A DNA stretch of 8,945 nucleotides from JAVBMO01 sp031552355 (GTDB lineage Bacteria > Bacteroidota > Bacteroidia > Bacteroidales > P3): NCBI GenBank assembly GCA_031552355.1, contig JAVBMO010000021.1, forward strand, positions 1-8,945, given 5' to 3'. The notes below the pieces were generated by a model. It saw only the letters and a list, made by a program, of their open reading frames with translations. It had not been told where the DNA came from and did no database searches. A program made the translations under genes and the position numbers. Positions 1 to 5,425 of the stretch are shown here, piece after piece (the first letter of the stretch is position 1; each line of letters begins with the position of its first letter).

Positions 1-1161
1 GGTGAAAAAACCAAGGTATTTTTGGCAGGGATTCTTATTCATTCGCCGGAAATTATTTTGCTCGACGAACCTTCGAATCATTTAGACCAAACCGGACGTG
101 AATTGCTGTACGAATTTGTCCGTCAAAGCAAAGCGACCATTATTTTGGTCAGCCATGATATTACACTCCTAAACCTGATAGAAACTACCTGTGAACTTTC
201 CGAACATGGATTGAAATTGTATGGTGGCAACTACGATTTTTACAAAGAGCAAAAGGAAATTGAGCGGAATGCTCTCAGCGAAAATATCCACGAACAGGAA
301 AAAGCTTTCCGCTTGGCAAAAAAACAAGCGCAAGAAGTGAAACAACGGCAAGAAAGACGAACAGCGCAACAAGGTGAAAAGAATAAGTCACAAGTTCCCC
401 GCATAATGCGGAACACTTTGCGCGATTCTTCCGAAAATACGGCTGCACGCCTGAAAGGTAAACATGCAGAAATTCTCAACAATAGCCTTGAAAAATTGGC
501 AGAACTCAAGCAACAAAAAGAATTGCTGAAAGAACTGAAAATGGATTTTGACGATACCGTGCTTCATGCAGGTAAACTTTTGATAGAAGCGTCACAGATA
601 AATTTTGCTTATCCGGAAGAAAAGCCGCTGTGGAAAAATCCTTTGGATTTTAAACTCTACAGCAACGACCGGATTCATATTTTGGGCAATAACGGATCAG
701 GAAAAACTACTTTTATCAAATTGCTGACGGGCTCGCTTTTGCCTTCGACAGGAAATATCAAACGTACAAATTTCGAATGGATTTATTTAGACCAAAATTA
801 TTCGCAAACAGATGTCGATTGCAGCATTGTGGAACTTGCCGAAAAATATAACCGGCAGTCGCTCAAAGACCACGAAATTAAATTGCGGCTCAACCGTTTC
901 CTTTTTCCTTCAGATACTTGGGATAAAAACTGCAAAACCCTGAGTGGCGGCGAAAAAATGCGGTTATTCCTTTGTTGCCTTATGATTAACCAACAAACGC
1001 CCGACTTGATTATATTGGACGAACCAACAAACAATCTAGATATTTCGAGTTTGCAAATTTTGTCGCAAACCATCAAAAACTACAAAGGAAGCCTGTTGGT
1101 TATTTCGCACGACCAATATTTTGTTTCCGAAATAGGGGTTACACAGAATTTAAAATTTTGA
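1..1161 (+). CDS. ABC-F family ATPase, 3' part only (5' end outside window)
   Basis: ABC-F proteins are soluble ATPases with two ABC domains and no membrane part. They act on the ribosome as translation factors or as antibiotic-protection factors. The frame is open to base 1, where it reads GEKTKVFLAG, the tail of the first signature motif, so the first Walker A and the true start lie upstream. In order one sees Walker B IILLDEPSNHLD (about 55-90), the switch VSHD, a long charged, Lys/Gln/Glu-rich inter-domain linker (about 240-550), the second Walker A GNNGSGKT (685-708), signature LSGGEKM (940-960), Walker B LIILDEPTNNLD (to 1041) and switch ISHDQYF near the C-terminus. The protein ends shortly after the second domain, without a C-terminal extension. 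The gene converges on btuF with a 74-bp gap. The subfamily (housekeeping or resistance type) cannot be decided from this part. Family call is firm, exact role unknown. Confidence 0.93.
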   Translation, partial: GEKTKVFLAGILIHSPEIILLDEPSNHLDQTGRELLYEFVRQSKATIILVSHDITLLNLIETTCELSEHGLKLYGGNYDFYKEQKEIERNALSENIHEQEKAFRLAKKQAQEVKQRQERRTAQQGEKNKSQVPRIMRNTLRDSSENTAARLKGKHAEILNNSLEKLAELKQQKELLKELKMDFDDTVLHAGKLLIEASQINFAYPEEKPLWKNPLDFKLYSNDRIHILGNNGSGKTTFIKLLTGSLLPSTGNIKRTNFEWIYLDQNYSQTDVDCSIVELAEKYNRQSLKDHEIKLRLNRFLFPSDTWDKNCKTLSGGEKMRLFLCCLMINQQTPDLIILDEPTNNLDISSLQILSQTIKNYKGSLLVISHDQYFVSEIGVTQNLKF

Positions 1162-1235
1162 AATTCCTTTTGCCAAAGGCTGGATTGTCTTTTTAGCACA
1201 TTGACACAGAAATCCACGCTGTCAGAAAGCTGATT

Positions 1236-2126
1236 TTACTTTGCAGAAATCTTTTGCGAAATAAATCGCAAAGCTTCAATGCTTCGAGGGGTTTGCACAT
1301 CGACCCAACTGCTTTCTATGGGAAACGCTCTTCCCTCTTTCACGGCTTGCAAAGTATTGTACGGCGCAGTTTTGCAGAAGTTCTCAAAATCTTCTTTGCG
1401 AATGAAAATATATTCGGGATTGCGTTCAAAAAGTAATTCGCGGCTAAAAGCCCAACCGGTGACATCTTTAGCTATATTTTTCCCACCCGACAATTCAATC
1501 AAATCGTTAATATAAGTATTGCCGCCGGCTGTAAATTCCCCACCCTGTCCATAACCCACCACATAGTAAACAGTGGGTTTGCGAGCTGTATCCTTTGCCT
1601 TTGCCTTTGCCTGTAATTCCTTTACGCCGGTTTTCAATTCAGAAATAATTTCTTCGGCTTTGGCTTCTTTGTCCAAAACAAACCCCAAAAGTTTCAGGTT
1701 ATCATAAATTCCTGCAAAATTCGACGACTCTTTGATGGCCACAACAGGAATCCCCATTTGACTGAAAAACTGAACTTTATCTTTGGAAATAATAGACCCG
1801 ATAATGATTAAATCCGGTTGAAGGGAAATAATCTTTTCGGTATTTATCTGCAACATATCACCTACATCAGGGATTTTTTCAACCTCCTTTGGATAAAGAC
1901 AATAGGCCGATCTGCCCACCAAACGGCCGCCTTCGCCCAAGGCAAAAATATTTTCGGTAATGCCGGGCGAAATGGAAATAATCCGTTCCGGCTTTTTCGT
2001 CAAAACAATCTTCCGTCCATAAGTATCTGTAATTTCCTTGTAAATGGTTTGTTTCCATTCCTGTTTTTTGTCCCCGCAAGAAACAAAAACACAAACAAAC
2101 AGCAAAAGAATCCAAAATCGTCTCAT
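1236..2126 (-). CDS. btuF: Cobalamin ABC transporter substrate-binding lipoprotein, BtuF-like
   Basis: Binding protein that captures vitamin B12 or a related corrinoid in the periplasm and delivers it to the BtuCD importer. The 296-residue product starts with MRRFWILLLFVCVFVSC. This is a type II signal peptide with lipidation expected at Cys17, so it is membrane-anchored, unlike the soluble E. coli BtuF. The mature part has the two-lobe class III binding-protein pattern: PERIISISPGITENIFALG (about 46-64, with Glu58 at the place of the conserved permease-contacting Glu), SAYCLYP (73-79), a long connecting helix, then IELSGGKNIA in the second lobe. It is the last gene of the riboswitch-led operon, 10 bp after the btuD stop. 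The family also includes heme and siderophore binders; the riboswitch is what points to cobalamin. The helix carries an Ala-Lys repeat encoded by a hexanucleotide tandem (see findings). Confidence 0.88.
   Translation of the reverse strand: MRRFWILLLFVCVFVSCGDKKQEWKQTIYKEITDTYGRKIVLTKKPERIISISPGITENIFALGEGGRLVGRSAYCLYPKEVEKIPDVGDMLQINTEKIISLQPDLIIIGSIISKDKVQFFSQMGIPVVAIKESSNFAGIYDNLKLLGFVLDKEAKAEEIISELKTGVKELQAKAKAKDTARKPTVYYVVGYGQGGEFTAGGNTYINDLIELSGGKNIAKDVTGWAFSRELLFERNPEYIFIRKEDFENFCKTAPYNTLQAVKEGRAFPIESSWVDVQTPRSIEALRFISQKISAK
1592..1609 (-). repeat. Hexanucleotide tandem repeat inside btuF
   Basis: Three perfect copies of CCTTTG (plus strand), followed by a partial fourth CCTG. On the coding strand they encode alternating Ala and Lys in QAKAKAKD. 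Because the unit is six bases, gain or loss of copies keeps the reading frame. It falls between the connecting helix and the first strand of the second lobe, a place that may tolerate length change. Confidence 0.8.
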
Positions 2127-2136
2127 TCGATCTGTT

Positions 2137-2904
2137 TTATTCTATTTTTGAAAGATAAATCTGTTGTTTACAGCCATTTTCGGCAAAAGAAGCATTGACA
2201 GAAAAAACTTCCCGAATCCGTTCAGGAGTCAATCCCTCTGAGGTATTGCCCGAAAAAACCAAACGCCCATGGTTCAACAACAATAACTTTTGTGTGTATT
2301 GCAATGCCATATTAATATCGTGAAGCACCAGCAAAATCGTTTTCTTATATTTTTGATTTTGCTCCACCAACAAATCCAAAATCTCATACTGGTGCGAAAT
2401 ATCCAAATTTGACAAAGGCTCATCCAAAAAAATAAACGGCGTTTCCTGCACCAAAGCCCGAGCAATTAATACCCTTTGATATTCGCCGCCGCTCAAACGG
2501 TTCACATATTCGTCGGCAAAAGGCAAAGTGTGTGTTTTTTGCATATAAAATTCCACTTTGCGGAAATCTTCTTCCGAATCATCTTGCCAATATTTTTGGT
2601 GAGGATTCCGCCCCATCATTACCATTTGCCGTGCCGTGAAATCAAAAGCCAAATGGTGCCTCTGCGGAACCACAGAAATATATTTCGACATTTCCTTGGC
2701 TTTCATTTTTGTAATATCTGTGTTGTTCAAAAAAACACTTTTGGGAACTTCAAGCAAACCACTCAAACACCGCAACAAAGTGGTTTTCCCCGAACCATTG
2801 GGCCCCATCAAGGCATAGATATGCCCTTCTTCTATCGACAAATTTATGTCGTGAAGAATTTGTTTTTGAGGAACAGAAAAGTTCAAATGCTGAGTGTGCA
2901 ACAT
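2137..2904 (-). CDS. btuD: Cobalamin ABC transporter ATP-binding protein, BtuD-like
   Basis: ATPase subunit that powers corrinoid import; two copies bind the cytoplasmic face of the BtuC dimer. The 255-residue protein has every expected motif: Walker A GPNGSGKTT (34-42), Q-loop VVPQRHH (78-84), signature LSGGEYQR (137-144), Walker B FIFLDEPLSNLD (157-168) and H-loop His195 in VLHDIN. Length and motif spacing fit the FecE/BtuD branch (importers of siderophores, heme and cobalamin). Its ATG lies 1 bp after the btuC stop codon, so translation is probably coupled. The sequence alone cannot separate cobalamin from iron-chelate importers. The upstream cobalamin riboswitch and the btuC and btuF neighbours decide the call. 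Confidence 0.9.
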   Translation of the reverse strand: MLHTQHLNFSVPQKQILHDINLSIEEGHIYALMGPNGSGKTTLLRCLSGLLEVPKSVFLNNTDITKMKAKEMSKYISVVPQRHHLAFDFTARQMVMMGRNPHQKYWQDDSEEDFRKVEFYMQKTHTLPFADEYVNRLSGGEYQRVLIARALVQETPFIFLDEPLSNLDISHQYEILDLLVEQNQKYKKTILLVLHDINMALQYTQKLLLLNHGRLVFSGNTSEGLTPERIREVFSVNASFAENGCKQQIYLSKIE

Positions 2905-2905
2905 C

Positions 2906-3943
2906 TTAAAATTGCTTTTTTGCTTTGTACAACAAATAAATGAAATAAGGGGCGCCTATCAAAGCAGTAATACTTCCGACAGGCAATTCGGAAGGCTGCA
3001 AAACCGTCCGGGCAAAAGTATCGGCCAAAAACATAAAAATAGCGCCAAAAAAGATGGAATAAGGCAACACCACACGATTGTCGGCACCAAACAAAATGCG
3101 GACAATATGAGGCACCACCAAACCCACAAACCCAATAACTCCACAACAGGAAACCATCATGGCAACCATCAAAGTGGAAATCAACAACAATAGTTTCTTC
3201 AGTTTTTCGGTTTCCACACCCAAACTCTTGGCGGTTTCGTCGCCTGCCAAAAGAATATTCAGTTGTTTGGAACAAAATAATATAATAACGGAACCCACAA
3301 TTACCAAGGGAACAATAATGCCTATCTGCGACCAGCTTGCTGCGGAGAAACTCCCCATGGTCCAAAATATGATTTTTTCCATTTTTTCCTTTTGCAACAC
3401 AATCAGAAACGCAATTATTGCCGCACAAAGGAAATTGACACTCACGCCGGCCAATAATAGAGTGGCTGTGTGCAAACGTTTTCCTGTAGAAGCAACCCTG
3501 TAAATAAAAAACACACCCAAAAGCGCCATCAATAAAGCTAAACCGCTAATTCCCAAAAAAGAATTTTCCATACCCAAAACAATGGCAATGGCAGCCCCCA
3601 ACGAAGCCCCTGAAGAAACGCCCAAAATATAAGGTTCTGTCAATGGATTCCGAAATACCGCCTGATAGGTAGCGCCACACAAAGACAAAACCGCACCGGC
3701 AAAAAGGCTCATCACAATTCGCGGTAAACGTACTTGAAATAGAATAAAAGAATCTGTTTCCGTTGTTTGTCCACCGGATAAGAAATCCTGTAAAAAAGGT
3801 ATTTTTTCTGCCAAAAGTCGAATGGCTTTAAAGAAACTTATGTCCGCAGGGCCAATGCTGCACCCCAACAATACCAAAAAGAAAAGTACAACGCACAAAA
3901 GCGCCACCATCATCTTTATGGAAAGTTTCTTTTTTTTCATCAT
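2906..3943 (-). CDS. btuC: Cobalamin ABC transporter permease, BtuC-like (FecCD family)
   Basis: Inner-membrane permease that forms the corrinoid channel as a homodimer. The 345-residue product has an N-terminal KKKK stretch, a first hydrophobic helix (about 11-28) and then many further membrane segments, as expected for the family's ten helices. Conserved FecCD blocks are visible: RLPRIVMSLFAGAVLSLCGA (from residue 72), NPLTEPYILGVSSGASLGA, the coupling-helix region LLAGDETAKSLGVE that contacts the ATPase, GFVGLVVPHIVR, and ELPVGSITALIGAPYFIYLL near the end. Two ATG codons are adjacent (3943 and 3940); I took the first, and the choice shifts the start by one residue. It is the first gene of the operon. 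Its start lies about 50 nt past the riboswitch L13 hairpin and is presumably the controlled step. Confidence 0.92.
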   Translation of the reverse strand: MMKKKKLSIKMMVALLCVVLFFLVLLGCSIGPADISFFKAIRLLAEKIPFLQDFLSGGQTTETDSFILFQVRLPRIVMSLFAGAVLSLCGATYQAVFRNPLTEPYILGVSSGASLGAAIAIVLGMENSFLGISGLALLMALLGVFFIYRVASTGKRLHTATLLLAGVSVNFLCAAIIAFLIVLQKEKMEKIIFWTMGSFSAASWSQIGIIVPLVIVGSVIILFCSKQLNILLAGDETAKSLGVETEKLKKLLLLISTLMVAMMVSCCGVIGFVGLVVPHIVRILFGADNRVVLPYSIFFGAIFMFLADTFARTVLQPSELPVGSITALIGAPYFIYLLYKAKKQF

Positions 3944-3997
3944 CAGAAATACAGAATGCTTAGAAGGGAGAAATTCCTCTTTTGAAGGATATTTTCA

Positions 3998-4012
3998 CTT
4001 TTCACCCGAAAG
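3998..4012 (-). promoter_or_regulatory. Riboswitch P13/L13 hairpin, kissing-loop partner of L5
   Basis: On the minus strand, CTTT-CGGGTGA-AAAG forms a small 4-bp hairpin directly after the 3' strand of P1. Its loop holds CGGGT (plus 4004-4008), the exact complement of ACCCG in the aptamer L5 loop (plus 4183-4187). An L5-L13 kissing loop is the known ligand-dependent switch of cobalamin riboswitches, so this is the likely expression-platform element. No U-run follows it before the btuC start, so a simple intrinsic terminator is not evident and control at translation is more likely. Confidence 0.75.
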
Positions 4013-4252
4013 CTGTTATTATTGTATCCTTGGCAGGTCTTCTGACTTGTTTCATTTGCACAGCCTTCCCGAAATTAATGAAAAGTGAAAAACAAAAAAC
4101 ATCATTCTCTGTTTTCAATTCTCAGCTCTCCACTTTCAGTGGCCAAAGTCTTTTGTGCAAACCTTTTTGAAACTTACAGCAGCGGGTACTGTCCGGGATT
4201 TTCACCCGATTCCCTTGCAAGCAAATTAAAAAAACTGCTTTACCAAAAACAG
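4013..4252 (-). promoter_or_regulatory. Cobalamin riboswitch aptamer
   Basis: Adenosylcobalamin-family sensor RNA in the leader of btuCDF. On the minus strand the conserved blocks come in the right order: AAGGGAA followed by CGGGTGAAAATCCCG (about 4197-4215), the P5 hairpin ACAG-TACCCGCTG-CTGT, CTGTAAG, GCCACTG (4137-4143), GGGAAGGC (4063-4070), and the B12-box variant AAGTCAGAAGACCTGCC (4032-4048). The outer ends CTGTT (4248-4252) and AACAG (4013-4017) pair as P1. At about 240 nt it is on the long side because 66 nt of low-complexity sequence separate GCCACTG from GGGAAGGC. The B12 box differs from GCCAGGAGACCTGCC at two places but keeps its core. Bound cobalamin should repress the operon. 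Confidence 0.95.
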
Positions 4253-4254
4253 TA

Positions 4255-4262
4255 CAAAGGTA
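4255..4262 (-). promoter_or_regulatory. -7 box of the btuCDF operon promoter
   Basis: TACCTTTG on the minus strand is an exact match to the Bacteroidota TAnnTTTG element. Transcription would start a few bases on, near 4250, exactly where the riboswitch P1 stem begins. No TTG is found at the usual 19-21 nt spacing, so the -33 element is weak or absent. Confidence 0.7.
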
Positions 4263-4441
4263 CGATTTTTTGAGGGAAAGAGCGAGAAAGAAATATTCAA
4301 AGGTCAATTTTCGAGTTCTTTATTTTGAACTGTCTTGGGATAACTAGTCGCATATCACATTATTAAATAGTACCACCAAACGTTAAGGCTAAAACTTTGC
4401 AAAAAAATCCGGAAAGAGGCCGCTAAACTAATTTTTTTTCG
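4263..4441. other. Intergenic region between the divergent btu and tRNA-Ala promoters
   Basis: About 180 bp, AT-rich, with no convincing open frame. It holds a short inverted repeat AGTTC/GAACT with an 8-nt spacer (near 4314-4331) that lacks a U-run. It also holds AAAAAATCCGGAA at 4402-4414, which recurs upstream of pcm. I see no other recognisable site. Confidence 0.5.
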
Positions 4442-4449
4442 TACTTTTG
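4442..4449 (+). promoter_or_regulatory. -7 box of tRNA-Ala promoter
   Basis: TACTTTTG matches TAnnTTTG exactly and lies 17 nt before the tRNA 5' end. No TTG is seen at the standard -33 spacing; the upstream sequence is T-rich instead. Confidence 0.65.
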
Positions 4450-4466
4450 CAAAACTCTAAAAACAT

Positions 4467-4539
4467 GGGGCATTAGCTCAGTTGGTAGAGCGTTTGACTG
4501 GCAGTCAAAAGGTCAGCGGTTCGAATCCGCTATGCTCCA
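4467..4539 (+). tRNA. tRNA-Ala (anticodon GGC)
   Basis: A full cloverleaf of 73 nt can be folded by eye. The acceptor GGGGCAT pairs with ATGCTCC and contains the G3-U70 wobble pair, the main alanine identity element. The D arm is GCTC/GAGC. The anticodon stem TTTGA/TCAAA encloses loop CTGGCAG, giving anticodon GGC. The T arm is AGCGG-TTCGAAT-CCGCT. The discriminator is A. The 3' CCA is not encoded (the sequence continues CAAAAG), so it must be added enzymatically. It is a single-gene unit with its own promoter box and terminator. Confidence 0.97.
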
Positions 4540-4547
4540 CAAAAGAT

Positions 4548-4588
4548 AAAAGAGGTTGCCCATGTTTCAGGAACAACCTCTTTTTTTT
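4548..4588 (+). terminator. Intrinsic terminator after tRNA-Ala
   Basis: AAAAGAGGTTG (4548-4558) pairs with CAACCTCTTTT (4574-4584) around a 15-nt loop, and the T-run continues to 4588. The start codon of the next gene is only 26 bp further on. Confidence 0.9.
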
Positions 4589-4614
4589 ATATATCGGTAA
4601 ACTATTCCGGTCTG

Positions 4615-5073
4615 ATGAAAACTCGACTCTTGTTTTTCCTTTTCTTTTTGGGAATTTGTCCATTTTGCATGGCACAACAAAATCCTATTATAATTGAAAA
4701 ATCAGACACACTCACCTACAATAAACGTATAGATTCGTTATACAAACCGGCACTTGGCGCTAAAGGCGTTTTTAAAAAAGATTCGGAGGTAAAACTCATA
4801 GAACTCACATGGATTCAAATGTTGTCCGATCTTAGCGATTTTCTTTATGACCAAAAATACCGCTGGCGTTTTAATATGACTATGTCTTGCACAGTTTGTT
4901 TTTCTAAAGGCGAAACTGTGGATTATTTTATTTACGATTTTGACAAGAATTTTTTACTGCCAAAAGATGAAGAAAATTTTGTTCGTTTGTTGAAATTATT
5001 TTTTCAAGATTACCGTCTCCCTTTCGACAACAAAACAGCGTTTAAAATCTCAGGGAAAGTAGATTTCAATTGA
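4615..5073 (+). CDS. Exported protein of unknown function, 152 aa
   Basis: Not assigned to a named family. The N-terminus MKTRLLFFLFFLGICPFCMA is a typical Sec signal peptide, with cleavage expected after Ala20 (CMA-QQ), so the mature protein of about 132 residues should be periplasmic or secreted. Cys15 is not preceded by a proper lipobox (Ile at -1). The mature part is mixed alpha/beta: a Trp/Leu-rich helix (about 61-80), a strand pair around a turn (NMTMSCTVCFSKGETVDYFIYDF region, 87-109) containing CTVC at 92-95, an acidic helix, and a final strand ISGKVDF. The pattern of a strand pair followed by a helix and strand recalls small Bacteroidota exported proteins of TonB-C-terminal-like shape, but this is an impression only. 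It lies between two tRNA genes with no promoter box of its own and may depend on read-through. Confidence 0.72.
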   Translation: MKTRLLFFLFFLGICPFCMAQQNPIIIEKSDTLTYNKRIDSLYKPALGAKGVFKKDSEVKLIELTWIQMLSDLSDFLYDQKYRWRFNMTMSCTVCFSKGETVDYFIYDFDKNFLLPKDEENFVRLLKLFFQDYRLPFDNKTAFKISGKVDFN

Positions 5074-5080
5074 AATACCA

Positions 5081-5088
5081 TATCTTTG
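5081..5088 (+). promoter_or_regulatory. Possible orphan -7 box
   Basis: TATCTTTG matches TAnnTTTG, 7 bp after the stop codon of the 152-aa gene. There is no TTG at -33 spacing. It could start a longer tRNA-His precursor or a short RNA, or be chance in AT-rich DNA. Confidence 0.25.
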
Positions 5089-5174
5089 TAGCAAAAAAAT
5101 TAAATCATCAAACTTGTTTTGCTTGTCTAAAACTGCCTTTTTCAAGAAAATCCAATAAATTTTGTGTGTAAATT

Positions 5175-5204
5175 TTGACAAGAATTAAAAATATTGTAAT
5201 TTTG
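5175..5204 (+). promoter_or_regulatory. Promoter of tRNA-His
   Basis: This is the best promoter in the window: TTG(AC) at 5175-5177, a 19-nt spacer, then TAATTTTG at 5197-5204. Both the -33 and -7 elements and their spacing fit the Bacteroidota primary sigma consensus. The -7 box ends 11 bp before the tRNA. Confidence 0.8.
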
Positions 5205-5215
5205 CAGACTTAAAT

Positions 5216-5290
5216 GGTGGATGTAGCTCAGTAGGTTAGAGTAGCGGATTGTGGTTCCGTTGGTCGTGGGTTCGAATCCCATCTTCCACC
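5216..5290 (+). tRNA. tRNA-His (anticodon GTG)
   Basis: A cloverleaf can be folded with the extra G(-1) at 5216 opposite C73 at 5290, the hallmark of histidine tRNA. The acceptor GTGGATG pairs with CTTCCAC except for a T-T mismatch at positions 6-67. The D arm is GCTC/GAGT with a G-U end pair. The anticodon stem GCGGA/TCCGT encloses loop TTGTGGT, giving anticodon GTG. The T arm is GTGGG-TTCGAAT-CCCAT. CCA is not encoded. It has its own promoter and terminator. Confidence 0.96.
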
Positions 5291-5291
5291 C

Positions 5292-5325
5292 AAAAGTGTA
5301 GCTTTTAAAGAGTTACACTTTTTTT
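5292..5325 (+). terminator. Intrinsic terminator after tRNA-His
   Basis: AAAAGTGTA (5292-5300) pairs with TACACTTTT (5314-5322). The stem can be extended inward by G-T, C-G and T-A pairs, and a T-run continues to 5325. Confidence 0.88.
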
Positions 5326-5337
5326 ATTTAAAAAAAT

Positions 5338-5375
5338 AGTAAAAAATCCGGAAGCATTTCCGGAAAAATTTTACT
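5338..5375. repeat. Inverted repeat in the pcm promoter region
   Basis: TCCGGAA-gcat-TTCCGGA (5347-5364) is a perfect 7-bp inverted repeat. It is nested inside a second one, AGTAAAA (5338-5344) and TTTTACT (5369-5375). It ends 9 bp before the pcm -7 box, so it covers the -33 region. It could be an operator, or a transcribed hairpin if transcription enters from tRNA-His. It lacks the U-run of a terminator in the + direction. Confidence 0.6.
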
Positions 5376-5384
5376 ACAATTTTG

Positions 5385-5392
5385 TACTTTTG
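5385..5392 (+). promoter_or_regulatory. -7 box of pcm promoter
   Basis: TACTTTTG matches TAnnTTTG. Transcription would start near 5398, leaving a leader of under 30 nt before the ATG at 5426. The -33 position is occupied by the inverted repeat and shows no TTG. Confidence 0.6.
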
Positions 5393-5425
5393 TACAAGTT
5401 TTTGAAAGTTTGTGATACTAAAGCA

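Noticed and set aside
1166..1203. Hairpin CCTTT-tgcc-AAAGG as a terminator for the ABC-F gene or the btu operon
   Set aside because: Only 5 bp, with the nearest T-run about 10 nt away; too weak to call in either direction. No clear terminator is visible between these convergent genes.
2476..3503. Several antisense frames over btuC and btuD (plus strand)
   Set aside because: They overlap well-supported genes, have no domain-like composition and no start context.
4656..4668. Lipobox at Cys15 of the 152-aa protein
   Set aside because: Ile sits at -1 where Gly, Ala or Ser is needed; a type I signal peptide cut after Ala20 fits better.
4482..4697. 71-codon frame across tRNA-Ala
   Set aside because: It runs through the tRNA and its terminator and overlaps the signal-peptide gene in another frame.
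5390..5425. Longer pcm frame starting at TTG 5390
   Set aside because: The TTG lies inside the -7 box, upstream of the expected transcript start; ATG 5426 gives a normal Pcm length.
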